DNA from: Litomosoides sigmodontis
Taxonomy: Eukaryota > Nematoda > Chromadorea > Rhabditida > Onchocercidae
Length of the DNA stretch: 64,000 bases
Reading direction: 5' to 3'
Assembly (NCBI GenBank): GCA_963070105.1
Contig: OY718803.1
Coordinates: forward strand, 6,987,823-7,051,822
Shown here: piece by piece, positions 13,261-26,400 of the stretch
How the letters are laid out: every line of letters starts with the position of its first letter
Position numbering within the stretch: position 1 is the first letter of the stretch
The notes under the pieces: model-generated
What the model saw: the letters and a program-made list of their open reading frames with translations, nothing else
Database searches by the model: none
Told to the model about the DNA's origin: nothing
Program-made: the position numbers and the translations under genes

Positions 13261-16200
13261 ATGGCATCTGCACATATTATGGAAAGTGCGATAAATGATG
13301 AACAGTTCGGTGAAGAGAATTTTGACGCAATAGCTTGTTCGTACTTTCATTTTAAATCTTTTAAACACTTAACACTTTTGTGGAGTTTTTAAAAAATTTT
13401 TTGACACTACCCGTATAGGTTACTTTATCTTTCTAAGATGTATCACATTTCTTTCCTCCAAGTATCTGAGTTTAGTGTAATTTTTATATGGAACATAAAG
13501 GCGATTCATAAAACCGTAATTATGATTTATTTACAGAAATTTTTCAATCTTTAATGTTTTAGATGTGCGCGACCAGTTGAAGGAGATGAAAAGTGGTGAT
13601 GAAACGCGACAGCTGCAAACATTTCGCACGAGATTAAATGCAATTAATACACAGTCGTCTGAATCAATGAAGAAGAGCGTTTTTTTGAACTATAAAAAAT
13701 TCATCGATACCGCTAAAGAAGTTTCACGTTACGTTTCTTCATAACTCAAGCATATTTCAATATAACTACGGGTTACTTACCTTTCTCATAACATATACAA
13801 CCTCTCCGTTGATCTATTCCACACCATTCCATCGCAAATATGTGAAATTATTATTTTTTTTGGAAAGGATTTGCATGTACTTTTTTTGTAATAGATTTTT
13901 TCTGAATGTTTTGGTAACGTCTACACATAGTACGTCTACAGTACGAGCTATCTTTTTTGACTATTGGCCCATCATTATCAGTTGCACAATTATGTAATTT
14001 TTTGAGCAATTTTAATGGTCATAAACGTAAAATGAATTTTAAGCCTCTTTTTATATATCTTTTTACTTAAATTATCTTTATCTATTGTGGTATATTTTCT
14101 TTTTATTTCCTATATTTTCTTTGACTTTTGGAATTTTTTTAGATTTAGAACGGCAAATATATGAGCTTTCATCACTGTTATCCGATCAACGAGTGCTTAT
14201 CGAAACACTGATGCAGATGACTGGAGAAGACCGTTCTTCTATTGGAACTGCTAGTCTTCACACTTCTTTCAGCGTCAATCCAATGAACGTATTGATGCAG
14301 AAAATGGACGGTATTGCTGTAGGTCTTCAGTTATATACAGTAGCGGTACTTTCCAAATTTCGTATTTTACTTACAACTTATCATGCCAGCCAAGCTTGCA
14401 GGCCCTGCTAAATAATTTGCCGAATCATGATCGAGTAATCATGCATGGTGAAGTAGTTCAGTTGGACAGCGATAGCATGGAACCACAACACAATGTTATG
14501 CTTATTTTGTTATCAGATCGACTACTGATTGGGCAGCCATCTTCAGGTTGTAAAGTAAACGTTCATTTTGTTCTGTATATTTTAGTTAGTAAAATTTTAT
14601 TTTAAGAAGTTATAAATTTTTATTTTAAGCATAAAAAATTCTTATTTTTAGGAAAGTATCGCTTTCAGTTGGAGTCTTCACATCCGTTGAATAACATAGC
14701 AGCCGTTAATATCAAGGATAGAGAAAGTGGCGATACTGCGACCAGCATGTTTAAGCTGTTAATTTTTCCAGGACAAAGGTATTCTGTCAGTGTCGAACTA
14801 TTCTTTCAATAAGACAGCACCTAAATATATGGCAGACGTTAAGAGGAAATATGTGTATTGGAACAGTCGAAACAGGCAATAAGCTCAGTTGAATATTAAA
14901 ACACTTCTTGTCGTTAAGTAGTTTCCATTCTTAGAGGCAACAAAACAAGTTGTAGAAAAGGAATTAGTTTAATTCTTATTCCTCAAACAGGGTTTTTCTT
15001 GCTGGAAGTGCTAGGATTAAAAAGGAATGGTTGGATTGCATTGAAAACACCAAAAGAGAACTACTGCATGAGGGATCATTAGTGCGACAAGCAACAATCC
15101 GTGGAAAACGTCGACAAGATTTGTCAGCAAAGATGGAATCAGTCAACCAACTTACGCCTGTTGCGGAATCGCTTGCTACTAAATCACCCGATGAAGGCGC
15201 ATGGCTCAATGAATTACCGGCAGAATTGGATGATTGTATCGCTCATCGAGACATGGAACATGCGGTAGTTTTTGGAAATTTGGTTTGCAAAGTACATTAT
15301 ATTGCTTGAAATCTGATCAAACAAGTGGGATTATTACCTCCTTTTTGAAGAAATATCAACTTTTCGAAATTAAGAGATTGAATCAAGTTAAATGTGTGCT
15401 TTAGGTGTTAAATCTATACTTTTAAAGATATATGATTTAGGTTGAGTTGATAATGGAGTGGAAAAGTTGCAACACACGAGAAGCAGCAATAGATGCACAG
15501 TTGACACTTCGTGAAACCCAAATTGTACAATTACTAAGCGAAGAGGCTAGTTGATTTTATTATAAAAGTTTTCATCAGTGACAATGGAACCCTTGAAATG
15601 CTTTTAAGGGTTCCATTGCCGATATCGAGTTATTTTTGCCATGGAATTTCATGTCTCATTACTTTAGGTGCGTCGTCCAGGTGCTTTGCATGGCGGTCCT
15701 AGAGCTGTTAAGAAAGCAATCAATCTGCTGACGATTCTTGGCCGAGCGTCACAAGCAGTTGACCTTTATTTGAGAAAAAGAAGCACTGTGGTTAGTTAAT
15801 TATGTTTATCTTTTTTTGGGGAGGATGTCAGTGAACAAACCACGTTTTCCCTATACTCATGCATCGTGATTGGAAACTGAAATTCATGAATCAGAAAAAG
15901 GACTAGAAGCTTCTGTTTGAGATAAGAAGATGATTCACTGTCATTCCTAATGAAGAAAAAAAATTATGAAGTTTCTTGAAATCAGTCAAATATTATGATA
16001 GATACTTCGGTTAAACTACCCTATTTTTCGCCACAAGTAACACTTCTTCACGGATTTTTAATTCATTTTTAGCTGCGAACAACTACTCGAGAATTAGCAA
16101 TGAGCGAAGAGCCATTGTCGTATGTACGACAGTTATCGCAACAATTTTTGGATGTTATATCAGACGTTGTTAAAGAATTTTTGATGCAGCCTGAACACTT

Positions 16201-18130
16201 TTCTCTTATATTACATTGGTGTTCTGGAGAGTTGAGCGTTATGCTCTCCTTAATACGAAGGCATGTAATCGAGGTACGTTGTCATCATTTAAATATAATC
16301 TATCACTTAATCTTGAAGGGCACTTGATAGTATTTATTTTAGGAGAAAATTTGCAGTCGTCTTTTACTTAAGATTCATTTCATTGAAATTCAAAAAGGAG
16401 GATAGGAGCATTAAAAGTGAGCATTAAAGTTATGTGTTTTTCTTTCTAGGTGGCACCAACAATGGCAGTGGTTGCTCATACCTGGCGAATATTGATGACG
16501 CACTGCGAGAGTTTAATTGCAGTTGGTGTCGATTTATCTTTCGAAGTACATCGACTGCTTGCACCATCACTTAGGACTGCCATTGAAACAAATTTTGCAA
16601 ACATCATTGAGTCAATTCGTCTTCGAATTTCGGTGAGTTTCACGATATTTTTCGAAACTTTTTGCATCCACATTGCGTTTCATATATCTACTTCACAGTT
16701 TAGTGAGGTATAGTTTACAGTTCTTCATCATACGGTACTGGACAAAGTTGGTCTTGTTTTAAGAAGTTTAAGAAAATTTTCAGCGATGTTATCCATTGCC
16801 AAGCAAATTCTTCAATTTTAAAACTATTAATTTTTTAGTACCAATTGTTTTAGTGTGAAGTAAACAAAATGTTCCAGTTTTTTCAAAGGAAATAAATTTT
16901 TGTAAAATTAAAAATAAATATATTTTTAAACTAACACATTTTACAGTTTTTCACGCGCCTGTCATGAACATTTTTAGGAAGAGCGTTGGAAAGCCTACAA
17001 TATGGAAAGTGAATCGAATTTGAATCGTTTTATAGAGGAAATGTCTGATATGGGACTTGCAATTGACTGGGCATTGTCTACCACACAGCGTTCCTCCATA
17101 AATATTACTCAGAATGCGTGCCATTTTTCCAGGGTTGCGTATGTGTTGGCTCGTGACCTTGCAATGCTAAGGTTGTTTTGTTAAAATGGCTTAATTTTGA
17201 ACCATTTGATAAGACTTACTTGATTTTGTGGTATTTTAGTAAATGTCTGGGTATCCATTTTTATATTTGACATTTGCACTGTCCATGGTATATGTAATGT
17301 AAGTTTTGTAATATTTTTCCAGGTCTTCACATTTACGTTATCTCACAGACTCACTCATGGTGAAACTATGGAGTGAATATTTGAATCATTTGAAAAGTGC
17401 ACCACAATCGACTTTGCAACAGTATACATCTCTATTCGTTATTTCCCAGGTTGATGATGCTTTTTCTAATGCATTACTTCAGGTTAAACCTGTGCATGTT
17501 TCGCGTTTTTTTCTTTTGATATCCAGAAACCTTTTTTTTTTCTTGGAGCCCTTTTTTTTCATTTGACTTCAGTAACTGCTGCATTGCAGTGCTCGCTGTC
17601 ACTGTTTGATATAATCAAAGTTACTTGTTACATTCAGTTAGTTCATCAGTAAAAACTCAGCCTAATTTGAACATTGATATCTAGGATAAGTATGACATTT
17701 GGACGTTTAATTTTTATTAACTTGTGTAGGTCTCTTATTAGCTCAATATCTAGTCCATATCCTTGATATGCAGCAGTTGAATCAATAAATGAATTGATCA
17801 CAAATCACTATCTTTTCTTCTTTTAAAACTGGTAATATTCTTTAACATCTCATTGAAATGAGTATGGAAGGTTAGAGATGGAATCAATGCTGTCCTTATC
17901 GGAGATTGCTTGATTTAAGTTGCGGCAATCAAAAAACTCATGCAAAATTAATGTATTTTTTGTGCAATTTTGCGGACATTTTGCAGTTATTGCCTCTGTG
18001 TGACGCGATCTACGATGGATCAGCACCAGGAATATTATCCGAACTTTTGGAAACGAAATTCGGCACCATGCTACGGTATCGAGGAAATTTTCACACGGCT
18101 TCTAGTGACGAAAATGTGGCGCATGTTTAG
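13261..18130 (+). CDS. exoc-8: Exocyst complex component 8 (Exo84)
   Basis: A subunit of the exocyst, which tethers secretory vesicles to the plasma membrane and binds Ral GTPase. Exons: 13261-13309, 13563-13727, 14143-14318, 14402-14546, 14652-14778, 14991-15264, 15441-15545, 15668-15790, 16073-16273, 16450-16632, 16978-17171, 17323-17482 and about 17876-18130. The product is about 718 residues (human 725). The N-terminal coiled coil carries the family signature NYKKFIDTAKEVSHLERQIY. Next is a PH domain (about 131-260, with KMFKLL-type MFKLLIFPG and IKKEWLD). The C-terminal helical-rod region contains LNELPAELDDCIAHRD and RPGALHGGPRAVKKA. The intron after 15545 begins with GC. The acceptor of the last exon is weak, so its first 20 residues are uncertain. 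An AATAAA lies at 18293-18298. Confidence 0.93.
15546..15667 (+). other. Predicted GC-AG intron in exoc-8 with an internal hairpin
   Basis: Frame and phase join SEE (ending 15545) to VRRPG (from 15668) only if the donor is GC (gaagag then gctagt). The acceptor is ctttag. The nearby GT (15549) would give a phase-1 join that shifts out of the conserved frame. Confidence 0.65.
15582..15618 (+). repeat. Perfect 13-bp hairpin inside the exoc-8 intron
   Basis: Bases 15582-15594 (caatggaaccctt) are the exact reverse complement of 15606-15618, with an 11-base loop. It sits about 35 nt after the unusual GC donor. Confidence 0.85.
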
Positions 18131-18292
18131 CATGCCCACTTCCCGGTGTATCGTGATTAGTATACTCTTGTATAATGTGAACATTTTGTTGGTCTCTTCA
18201 GAACATATCTAAATTTACATGTTGAACTTTAATTATTCTGTTATATATGTAATTAATATTTTTGATACTGACACCAACTTATCCTTAACAAT

Positions 18293-18298
18293 AATAAA
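18293..18298 (+). terminator. Poly(A) signal AATAAA, exoc-8
   Basis: This is the first canonical hexamer after the exoc-8 stop codon, about 165 nt downstream. Confidence 0.5.
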
Positions 18299-19253
18299 GT
18301 GAACAGTGGAGTCATTCATGAATGGTGTTAGTAGTATAGAAAAATTGTTTCTTCTCTCTTTATTTATTGCAGAAGCTCGTATATCATGTCTAGATTCCTT
18401 GAAGTGCTTTTGATTTCATAAATTTTATTTCCATATGGAATATGTACAGCGTAGGAGTAATGAATGCAGTTATTCTTTCGGGATCAGTGAAGAATTTGCT
18501 TGTATTACTAGGAAATTACTTTCATTCATGTTATGTGCATATTTTCTGCGTGGTTTTTGATTGTCGAAAGCGTTTATCTGGTAAACATTTTTGGATACGT
18601 ACAGATTGTTTGCTTGTTGTTTCCAAAGTTTTATCGGCTCAGTACTTCGGTATTTTTCAAACAAATATTGCGTTTTAGAGAAATTTAAATCATGTAAAAG
18701 AAGCTATTTCTATAACCATATTTTGAAAAGCGTATGTCTAGAGACTTTAGTATTACGTAGATGACAAATTTTTGAATACAACATATTATGAATGCAGTCT
18801 ACACAGAAAAGTTAGGTTCTCTCGAGGAATCTATGGGTGCTTTCTCTCGTTTTTTTAGCTTCAATCAGTAAGGTGTTTCGATAACTGCTTGATTTTATTT
18901 TATAAAGTACAAGAATTTGTTTACTGATTTATTTGTTGATCTTGGTAGCTGCAGTCAAAATTAGCGATTGTTTATGAAATCGTGACTTCGTTTGCTCAAC
19001 AATAATTTAGACGTCTGGGTGCTGTAAAATGTACACTATATAATTTCTGTGTGTCAGAGTTCATGGATACTGGGTACATGCTTCGTTTCTCGTAATTCAT
19101 CCTTATCTCGCTATCAGACTGAGGTGCGGAATGCTGTATAGTACTTTATATCGCTTCACTTTTCGATGTAGTCTAGTTTTGCTTCACGAAATGCTGAACG
19201 CTACGGAAGGTTAATACTGTTCGAAACAAATAGTAATATGTATTCTACTTTGC

Positions 19254-19255
19254 AG
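19254..19255 (+). promoter_or_regulatory. Splice acceptor upstream of the TMEM106-like start
   Basis: The sequence tctactttgcag precedes the proposed start codon by 61 nt. It fits spliced-leader addition or a 5' UTR intron. Confidence 0.45.
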
Positions 19256-19276
19256 AAATAGTTCTTTCTCTTGCAC

Positions 19277-19306
19277 ATGTCGAACGCCGCTAGTTTTGCA
19301 CTGTGA
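19277..19306 (+). promoter_or_regulatory. Upstream open reading frame, 9 codons
   Basis: An ATG at 19277 opens a short frame (MSNAASFAL) that stops at 19304-19306, ten bases before the TMEM106-like ATG. If it is in the mature leader it could dampen translation of the main frame. Confidence 0.5.
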
Positions 19307-19316
19307 AGCGCGAGGT

Positions 19317-20867
19317 ATGTATTCAATCGTCGAAAGTACCAAAAATTTGGTAGATAAGGTGCGCCGTCGTGTTATTAATACCACTTCCAGTGGTGAGAGT
19401 TGTCCATCGTTTGGCTCCACTGTAAATCTTACAAACGAATGTGGTTTTCCATCGAGAACCAACTCGATGGGCTACACTGAACTGATGGAAGGTTCAGTGC
19501 CTTGTCCAAGTTGCAAGGGCTCTGGACGAATCCCGAAAGGTGAGATTTTAGCTTGCTGCTTTATTTTTTTTGTGTATAGAGGGGCGTTTAGTGTGATTTT
19601 GTATTACTAGAGAAATCAATATTTCGTTTGGTTGAAAACGATGGAAATTTTTTTTTCAGAATTAGAGGAAACATTGGTAGCCCTAATTCCAGTTAATGAT
19701 GAGCGTTTGAAACCGAAAAGAACGTATGTCGCCATATTATTTATTGTCATTACGAGTTAGAAAGAATAAAAAATTTGTTAGGATATTAAGATCAGAGTAG
19801 TCCAATTCTCCAATTCCATTTGCATTTGAATTGATCTTCCAAATAATTTGTTCATATTATTCGCATAATACAGCTGGCTTTATGTTTGCTGCGTTGTTCT
19901 TGGCTGTTTGTCCATGGCAGGTGTTGTAATTTTCCTACTGGTCCCACGTGCGATTTATCTAAGCAGCACAAGGCCACCAATTGAAATTATAACAGTTTTT
20001 CATCATGACAAAAGTCATATCAGCATTCATTTTATGGTAACGTTTAAACCTGTTATTAATGAGTAGCATTATTTCAACTATTTGCCATTTTATACGACTG
20101 TAACTGAGTCGTAATACTATTCTGGGAACGAGTATTTTAACTTGTTGTAAATCCTTCGTTTTTTGCAAGGGTTTCATCACTTTAAAGATCTCATTTCGCT
20201 GATATGCTTATAACTATGCTTACAGTATTCTTAAAAATTTTATGTCACAAAGAAATTCTTTATAGAATGAATTCAATATATCCAATGCAAATTACTATTC
20301 TGTAAAAGTGCTAAATTCGTCAGCGACAATCTTGTCAAAGTTTCAACCTTGGTCAACTGATGTTATTGGTGTTGGTGGCAACACCAGTGATGTCTACGTT
20401 GGACCGAGAACCAGAGAAGACCAGACTTTATTGTTCAATAGTACAGTGACATTGCAAGGTGGTGTCGCGTAAGTTTTTTCTATAAGAGGAGATTTATTAT
20501 TTTTGTTATTGTTAACAGGGCTTTTGTACCAAGTATTTTCAACGCCTTGAGATGTTCTAAAACATTTCTGCAGCGGGTGAAGAAATGTAGATTTCATCCA
20601 GTTTTTCATGAACTGAAGTTATTGTTTCCCTTCCATTTTGGTCGTGTAGTTGTTGAACCAGTTGTGTTTAGAAGTCATTTCAACGCTTTGTTTTGCAGAG
20701 AATACTGTCAGGCACCATTTTCGCTGTTAACTTCACTCTATGTTAACATGCAATTTGATATATCGGTAACATTGGAATATTTAAGTCATCGTGAACAAGC
20801 AACTCTATCTGTTGTACAACAAGTCTGTTGTGTACCATCTGGCAACTGTACAGCCACTGAGTGGTAA
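19317..20867 (+). CDS. TMEM106-family type II lysosomal membrane protein
   Basis: An ortholog of the TMEM106A/B/C family. Human TMEM106B resides in late endosomes and lysosomes, affects lysosome acidification and trafficking, and its lumenal part forms amyloid in aged brain. Five exons (19317-19539, 19660-19723, 19874-20036, 20266-20468, 20699-20867) join in phase to 273 residues (TMEM106B has 274). The cytoplasmic N-terminus carries CPSCKGSGRIPK, the family's CxxC motif, then LVALIPVNDERLKPKRT. A single transmembrane helix (about 97-119) ends in LLVPRAIYL. The lumenal domain has FNISNANYYSVKV and several N-glycosylation sequons. Late cysteines (YCQAP, VCCVPSGNC) probably pair. The ATG at 19317 overlaps a good donor-like gaggtatgt, so an alternative 5' exon is possible. 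A granulin-domain gene also occurs in this window, but 25 kb away with no evident link. Confidence 0.93.
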
Positions 20868-20932
20868 TGTAAATTGTTCGGTTTTTTTCGTAAACATGTA
20901 GATTTTGTATTACTTTCTATTTCAGTAATCCT

Positions 20933-20938
20933 AATAAA
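20933..20938 (+). terminator. Poly(A) signal AATAAA, TMEM106-like gene
   Basis: A canonical hexamer 66 nt after the stop codon, in an AT-rich 3' region. Confidence 0.65.
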
Positions 20939-23475
20939 CACTTTATCATGTGTACCATAATATTGTTATTGCTGTAGTTAGAGTACAGTTGTATAGTTTT
21001 CAGCAGCATATTTGCTTGAAATGTTAGTAGAGTAGTGCATATTTAAAAGCGTTTACTCTTACAAGTTGTCCTTTAGATCTCTAGTCCAGAATTTTAGTTG
21101 AGGGATTATTGGTCGAGAACTGTACATATTTTCTTTCTTAGCTCTCAACTAAATTTGATGTTGCTGATGGCACTGTTACATACTTCTCGCATTAATTACT
21201 AGGAGGACGTTGTTAATCTATCACAACCGTTTTTTTAAGATGTCTGCAGGAATCTGCCTTAATTTTCATTTAACAAGACATTTTTACATGTAAATTTTTA
21301 CACTCTATTTTCATGATTAAGAATTTGATGCTATACTGAAATTCCATGTCAGAATACTAGGTTTTTGCTGAGTGAAAAAAAATTGTATTATCTCTTGAGT
21401 GATTCTGTCCTAATAATAGCTCTACATACGTGTTGTGTACATCCATCCATTGTTAGCTTCCGTTTACTTAATTTCTATATATCTCCTGATTTCTTGCTGT
21501 AAAAGCTTCATTCCGCTGTAATCGCTAATTGTGAACCGAAATCCTTTTTGCAATTACACTTCATCACTTTAACATGCTTTGGATTGCAACAGTAAGTTTT
21601 CTTCCAGCTAGATGAAATTAATTTATTGTGAGGTACCGATATTTAATGACCACAAATGCCGGCTCCCCTGCAAAGATGTGAGACTCCCATTCCCCTCGTG
21701 GAACATACTGGATTATCATTTAGGGCTTCAAACTAAGACATCGCTTAGTCTTTCTGTTTAAGGTAACCTCAGGATTTCGATTGTGCAACCTCTCGCACGT
21801 TAGAAATTGTCATGAACAGCGAAGCAATATAACTTCTATAGCTTTTATTTTTATATCATACACACATAATGAAACATGTTGCATCTTGTGCACGTATACT
21901 CAAATATTCGAATTCAAAAGTAGAAAAGTACAAAAACACCACAGCAGAAAACTGCATGGGCCGAGATAACAAATATGCGACAACTTGGTGTATAACCTTA
22001 ATTAATTTATCCGACCATTCAAAAACGATCTCTACCACTAGATAGTTACTCCGAACTTCTAGGCCTTTAAGTCTAATTTTCGAAATAAATATGTAATTCA
22101 TAATTTTAATTCATAACTCCGTAGCAAACAGCGCAGCAAAACAGAAATCGTTATTCTTTTGTCAACATTTAGTTCGGGAACGTGTTTTTCTAATAAATTG
22201 AAATCAGCAAAAAAATTACTCATACACTTATTGTATAAGACCCTCTGGAATTATGAATGTACAATGTATAGTTATATTCCACATTTTAAACGAAAAAGAC
22301 AACTAGAAATAAATTAATTCACCTTACCTGCCTACTCTAAAAACACTGCTAACCAAAAGACGTTTGCGTAATTTATCAAATTATTTCGAATTGAACAACA
22401 CTTCAGGGAAAACAAATAACATTATTATCGAAAGACATTTCACGTTTTCCCCATGTGTGCATACAAAATTTAAGAAAACAAGAACAGTGCACACGACACA
22501 CGTTATTAATATACCGAGCACTAGCAAACAAAATGGGCTTTTCGAGTAAAAAATTGCAAAGACTTCGGAAAATTGTGAGAGGAGACGTGGATGAAAACTC
22601 TGTTGTGGAGGATAAATATCCCAGCAGAATTGCGCACAAACTGAATGAACAAGACATTGATTAGCAATGTCACAAGGTTGATTTGAATTTTAAATCAAAG
22701 TCCACTTAATTTAAGAGATGAAATGCAATCATAATTTAAACGTATAAAACATACCACAAATTATCAAACGTTGGAAAATTGATGCTTTTAATATACAATG
22801 CAAAAAAAAGAATATAACGACAGAAAAATTTATTTATGACTACGCAAAACGAGATCGCATGGATAAACTACGCACGAAGACTAAGCGCTCCGCATAACTT
22901 AGCTTCCTCAGGGTAAGAGTTGGTGCTCTTCCCTGCGTACATAAGAAGCTAATTTTTGTGATGTTTTAATACTTCTATGTAGTTCCACCCTAAATCTTTA
23001 TTTTGCAAGATACACCAAACATGAGCTAATTACTTTCAGAAATAAAAGATAAGAAGTAGAACTACTCAGAAAAAACGAGTTTTACAATGTACATTACACT
23101 GCAATAAAAAAGGCTAAAATATTGGAGACCTTATCAAGGCATTAAACGTTCGGATTTTACACGAAAAATGGCACTGCTTAAGGGAAGAGCCCGATGAAAC
23201 ATTAATTTTTAAAAAGAACTCAGTACTGAACACATCCATTATGCTTTACACTAAAAAATTTTCCTCTCCAAATGCAAGAAAAACAGACAAGATATCGAAA
23301 ATCAAACTGCAGTTAGAAAAAACCACGAGTGATGTAAAAGTTTAGTACAGTTGTCTTAAAGTTGTAGCAATTAATTGTATAGTCTTTAAATCCTGCAATT
23401 ACACCGGTTTAAAAGACATAAACAGAAACAACAGCAAGTAAATTAGAAATAAATAAACTCAAGTAGGAATCAGAC
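20939..23475. other. Intergenic between convergent TMEM106-like and NCOA6-like genes
   Basis: About 2.5 kb without a recognisable gene apart from a 43-codon frame at 22533-22664. It should contain the long 3' UTR of the Gln-rich gene. No RNA gene or repeat array is apparent. Confidence 0.45.
22533..22664 (+). CDS. Possible small basic protein, 43 aa
   Basis: An ATG in a good context (aaaatgg) opens a 43-residue frame that starts MGFSSKKLQRLRKIV and ends NEQDID. The N-half is basic and the C-half acidic, with composition like a short helical protein. No family is recognised, and no flanking splice sites are obvious. It could be a small gene, a terminal exon or chance. Confidence 0.25.
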   Translation: MGFSSKKLQRLRKIVRGDVDENSVVEDKYPSRIAHKLNEQDID

Positions 23476-26400
23476 CTATTTGAATGTTGAGCGCGAGCCG
23501 ACCTTCGGAACCGAGCAGTATTAAACGAAAATATCGCATAACAAAGTTGTCTCGAACAGTAATCATAAATAATTTTAAGAAATGATGATTAGCTGGACCA
23601 TCGCTTTGTAACGAAAAATGTTACGACGTTTTCGGCTAAAATATAATTTTTATATTTGATCAAGAAAGGAAGTGTCATAGTAAAAAGAATGTGTTGAAAA
23701 AAATATTCAGTTTTTACCTGCTGCTTCAACATTTGCTGTTGTCGAGCCACTGTGGCAGAAAAATTATTTTGAGCACTTTGTACACTGATATTTGCGAAAG
23801 GAGGTTGCGCTGGAGCGCTTCCACTACACCCAACAACGATGCTACCGGAACCACTTACACGTCTCATGTACGGAGCCTGGTAGGCTGCTGAAACTCGATG
23901 CTGCTGTTGAAAACCAATAAATTTCGATTTTAAGTTTTTTCGCTTGTGAATTTTAGTTAATAAACCATACTGCCGAGGGGTTGTTATACTTCATAATCAC
24001 TTACTTGATAGTAAAATGGGTAAAATAAATCAATTTTAGAAGAAACCTTTTCCAATATGACCTCATATATAAACACAAAATATAAACAATGCGACAAAAA
24101 GAAACAGAGAAGTCTGTAATAATAATAAGAAAAATTACATTGAGCAGTGCCAAATGTTGGAACGGTAATTTCATCTTCATCATCATAAGACAATGCTTCC
24201 AGTGATAAATCTGCCTTACGACGATTACGCCTCGCTGTTCCCGTAGCTTTTGGGGAAGATCGTTGCGGTTTCTGCGCATCATTTATAGTAGTTGTTGAAG
24301 CCAATCCACTTGCTAATCTCCGTTCATCATCATTTGACTGCGATAATGGAAGCATTCCGTTGCATGGCTGAGCAAATCCGCGTTCCTAAATTTGGAACCA
24401 CTAAGGTCGTTATCCATTTAACAAACATATGTTTACGAAAAACATCAGAAAGCTATAGAGATCACCGAAAAAGGAAAAGAAGAAATCTAGTTTTAAATGT
24501 GATATTGGAAGTTTTGGAGACCAATTCATTGAACATTTATCGATCTCAAAGGAATCGCACTCTACATAACAACTATAATCGAAAATCGTCATACAGCTGA
24601 GTGAGTCGCACTTGTATTCCCCAGTTTAATCAAAAAAACATAGGAATAAATTTCACACTTAACTCTCTTTCATCACTTACAGATAATTTAAAAAACAAAA
24701 ACTAAAATGACTTAAATACTAAAGCTTGAATCACTTTAAGCTGAAAAAACTAAACGCCCACTTTTAGCATGTTCAGTGACTCGTGTCCATTGGTCAAACG
24801 TTGTTCAACAGTACTATTTGACCTTTGATCTTCAATTCGGTCATTAATTCGCTGGTCTTTCTGCTGTCTACCTGGCAAAGTAGGTGCATGCATTTCACCA
24901 CCTCCACCTAAAACAAAATTTAAGCAATCTAAAAGTCAGTTCAGATATTTATGCCCCTCCAATTTTGAACCAACCCAAAGTGCCACGAACATAAAAAAAT
25001 GATGACAAACATGCTTTTTCTACGAAGACGTTCAGACAATATGAAACAACTAAAAAATTTTCACCTGAAGAAAAAGAAATCTAAAAAAATATGATGTTGA
25101 GGACATACCACATGTTACACCATGAAGATTTTCGCGGCTTGTAGAAGTTAGCTGCTGAGCAGAAAACGGAGCTTTAGTGGAGTTTCCAGTTGACTGACCA
25201 TTGTGAGACCCAGCAGCCCCCAATCCTGAGCCTTCCATCATACTGTTGTCCATATTTGAAAGTTGCTGAGCTAAAAAGACTTCGTGTTATTACTATACCT
25301 GAATCATTTCAAACCTTTTATCAGATCAGTAAAATGCCAAATTTATACATATGAGATGAGCTAATCTTTATTTAGTCTAATATTTTCAAGGTACAGGCTT
25401 TGTTTAGACTTAATTTTTTCAATCACAACTGATGCGTACCTTCACGACGATTTAAATTCAGAAATTTTTTGCTGATGCAAAATGAAATGTGGAAGTGGTA
25501 AATGTGACTAATTATTAAAAAACTGAAAAAATAGGAGTAAAGAAACTTATAAAATCCTCGCTCATAACTCTTTCATCCAATCTCCCAACGAATAAAACTT
25601 ACTTTGGTTTTGGAACTGTCCTGACTGTTTTATTGCATTCATCGGTTTCACATTAGTATTAACATTGTTACCCATCATTTTTCCTGTGCGAATAAAAGCA
25701 TTTAGAACTTTTAAATGATGTACAATTTATACAACTTAATGACTTTACTACAACACTATGGCAGTAAAAATGAATCTCCAAAAGCTCTATTTCAGAACGG
25801 TTGATTTTAGAAACAAAATAACAATTGGAAATGAAACAAATGAAAAATGAAATACGCACTGTCATTACTCCCAATCTGTTCAGCCACCGAAGACTGAGTA
25901 TTTGCTGATAAACGATTTCGTGAACCACGAAAGTAGTTCGAAATACTTGTGGATGAAAGGCTGTCTTGGTTAGAGAGTGCTCGCATAACTACTGCATCTG
26001 AACAATATAAGTTCAGTGTCAACAATGGAAATGTGCAAAAAATCAAATGTCAGTTAGAAAATACTAAATAGACTAAATGAGGTGAAAACTAAAACTTTTG
26101 GAATTAAAAAACATAAAAGGTAAGATAAGAGGACAAGGCTAAGGGATCCGTTTTGAAACATCCAAAAACTGGACTGTGATTAAGTAAATTATCAATGCAG
26201 ACCAGTCCCAATGGGGCAGTTGCATAGGTCATTCCGGTGTCTGACTCCAACTTTTAAAGGTTAACACAATAAAATTTCATAGGTACCTATTGTAGAATTG
26301 ATAGGGTCCTTGTCATATTCAATGGATGCGACGTTTGAATCCATATTTGGCACTCGCGGCGTTGCTTCACCATCTGAAAAGGTTTTCGAATTTATCCAAA

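Larger units (their letters stand above)
18131..19316. other. Intergenic between exoc-8 and the TMEM106 gene
   Basis: It holds the exoc-8 3' UTR, with a polyadenylation signal AATAAA at 18293-18298, and the upstream region of the TMEM106-like gene. The open frame at 18442-18678 shows no domain or splice support. Confidence 0.5.

Noticed and set aside
18442..18678. 78-codon frame downstream of exoc-8
   Set aside because: Low complexity for a protein, no domain and no splice partner. It falls past the poly(A) signal.
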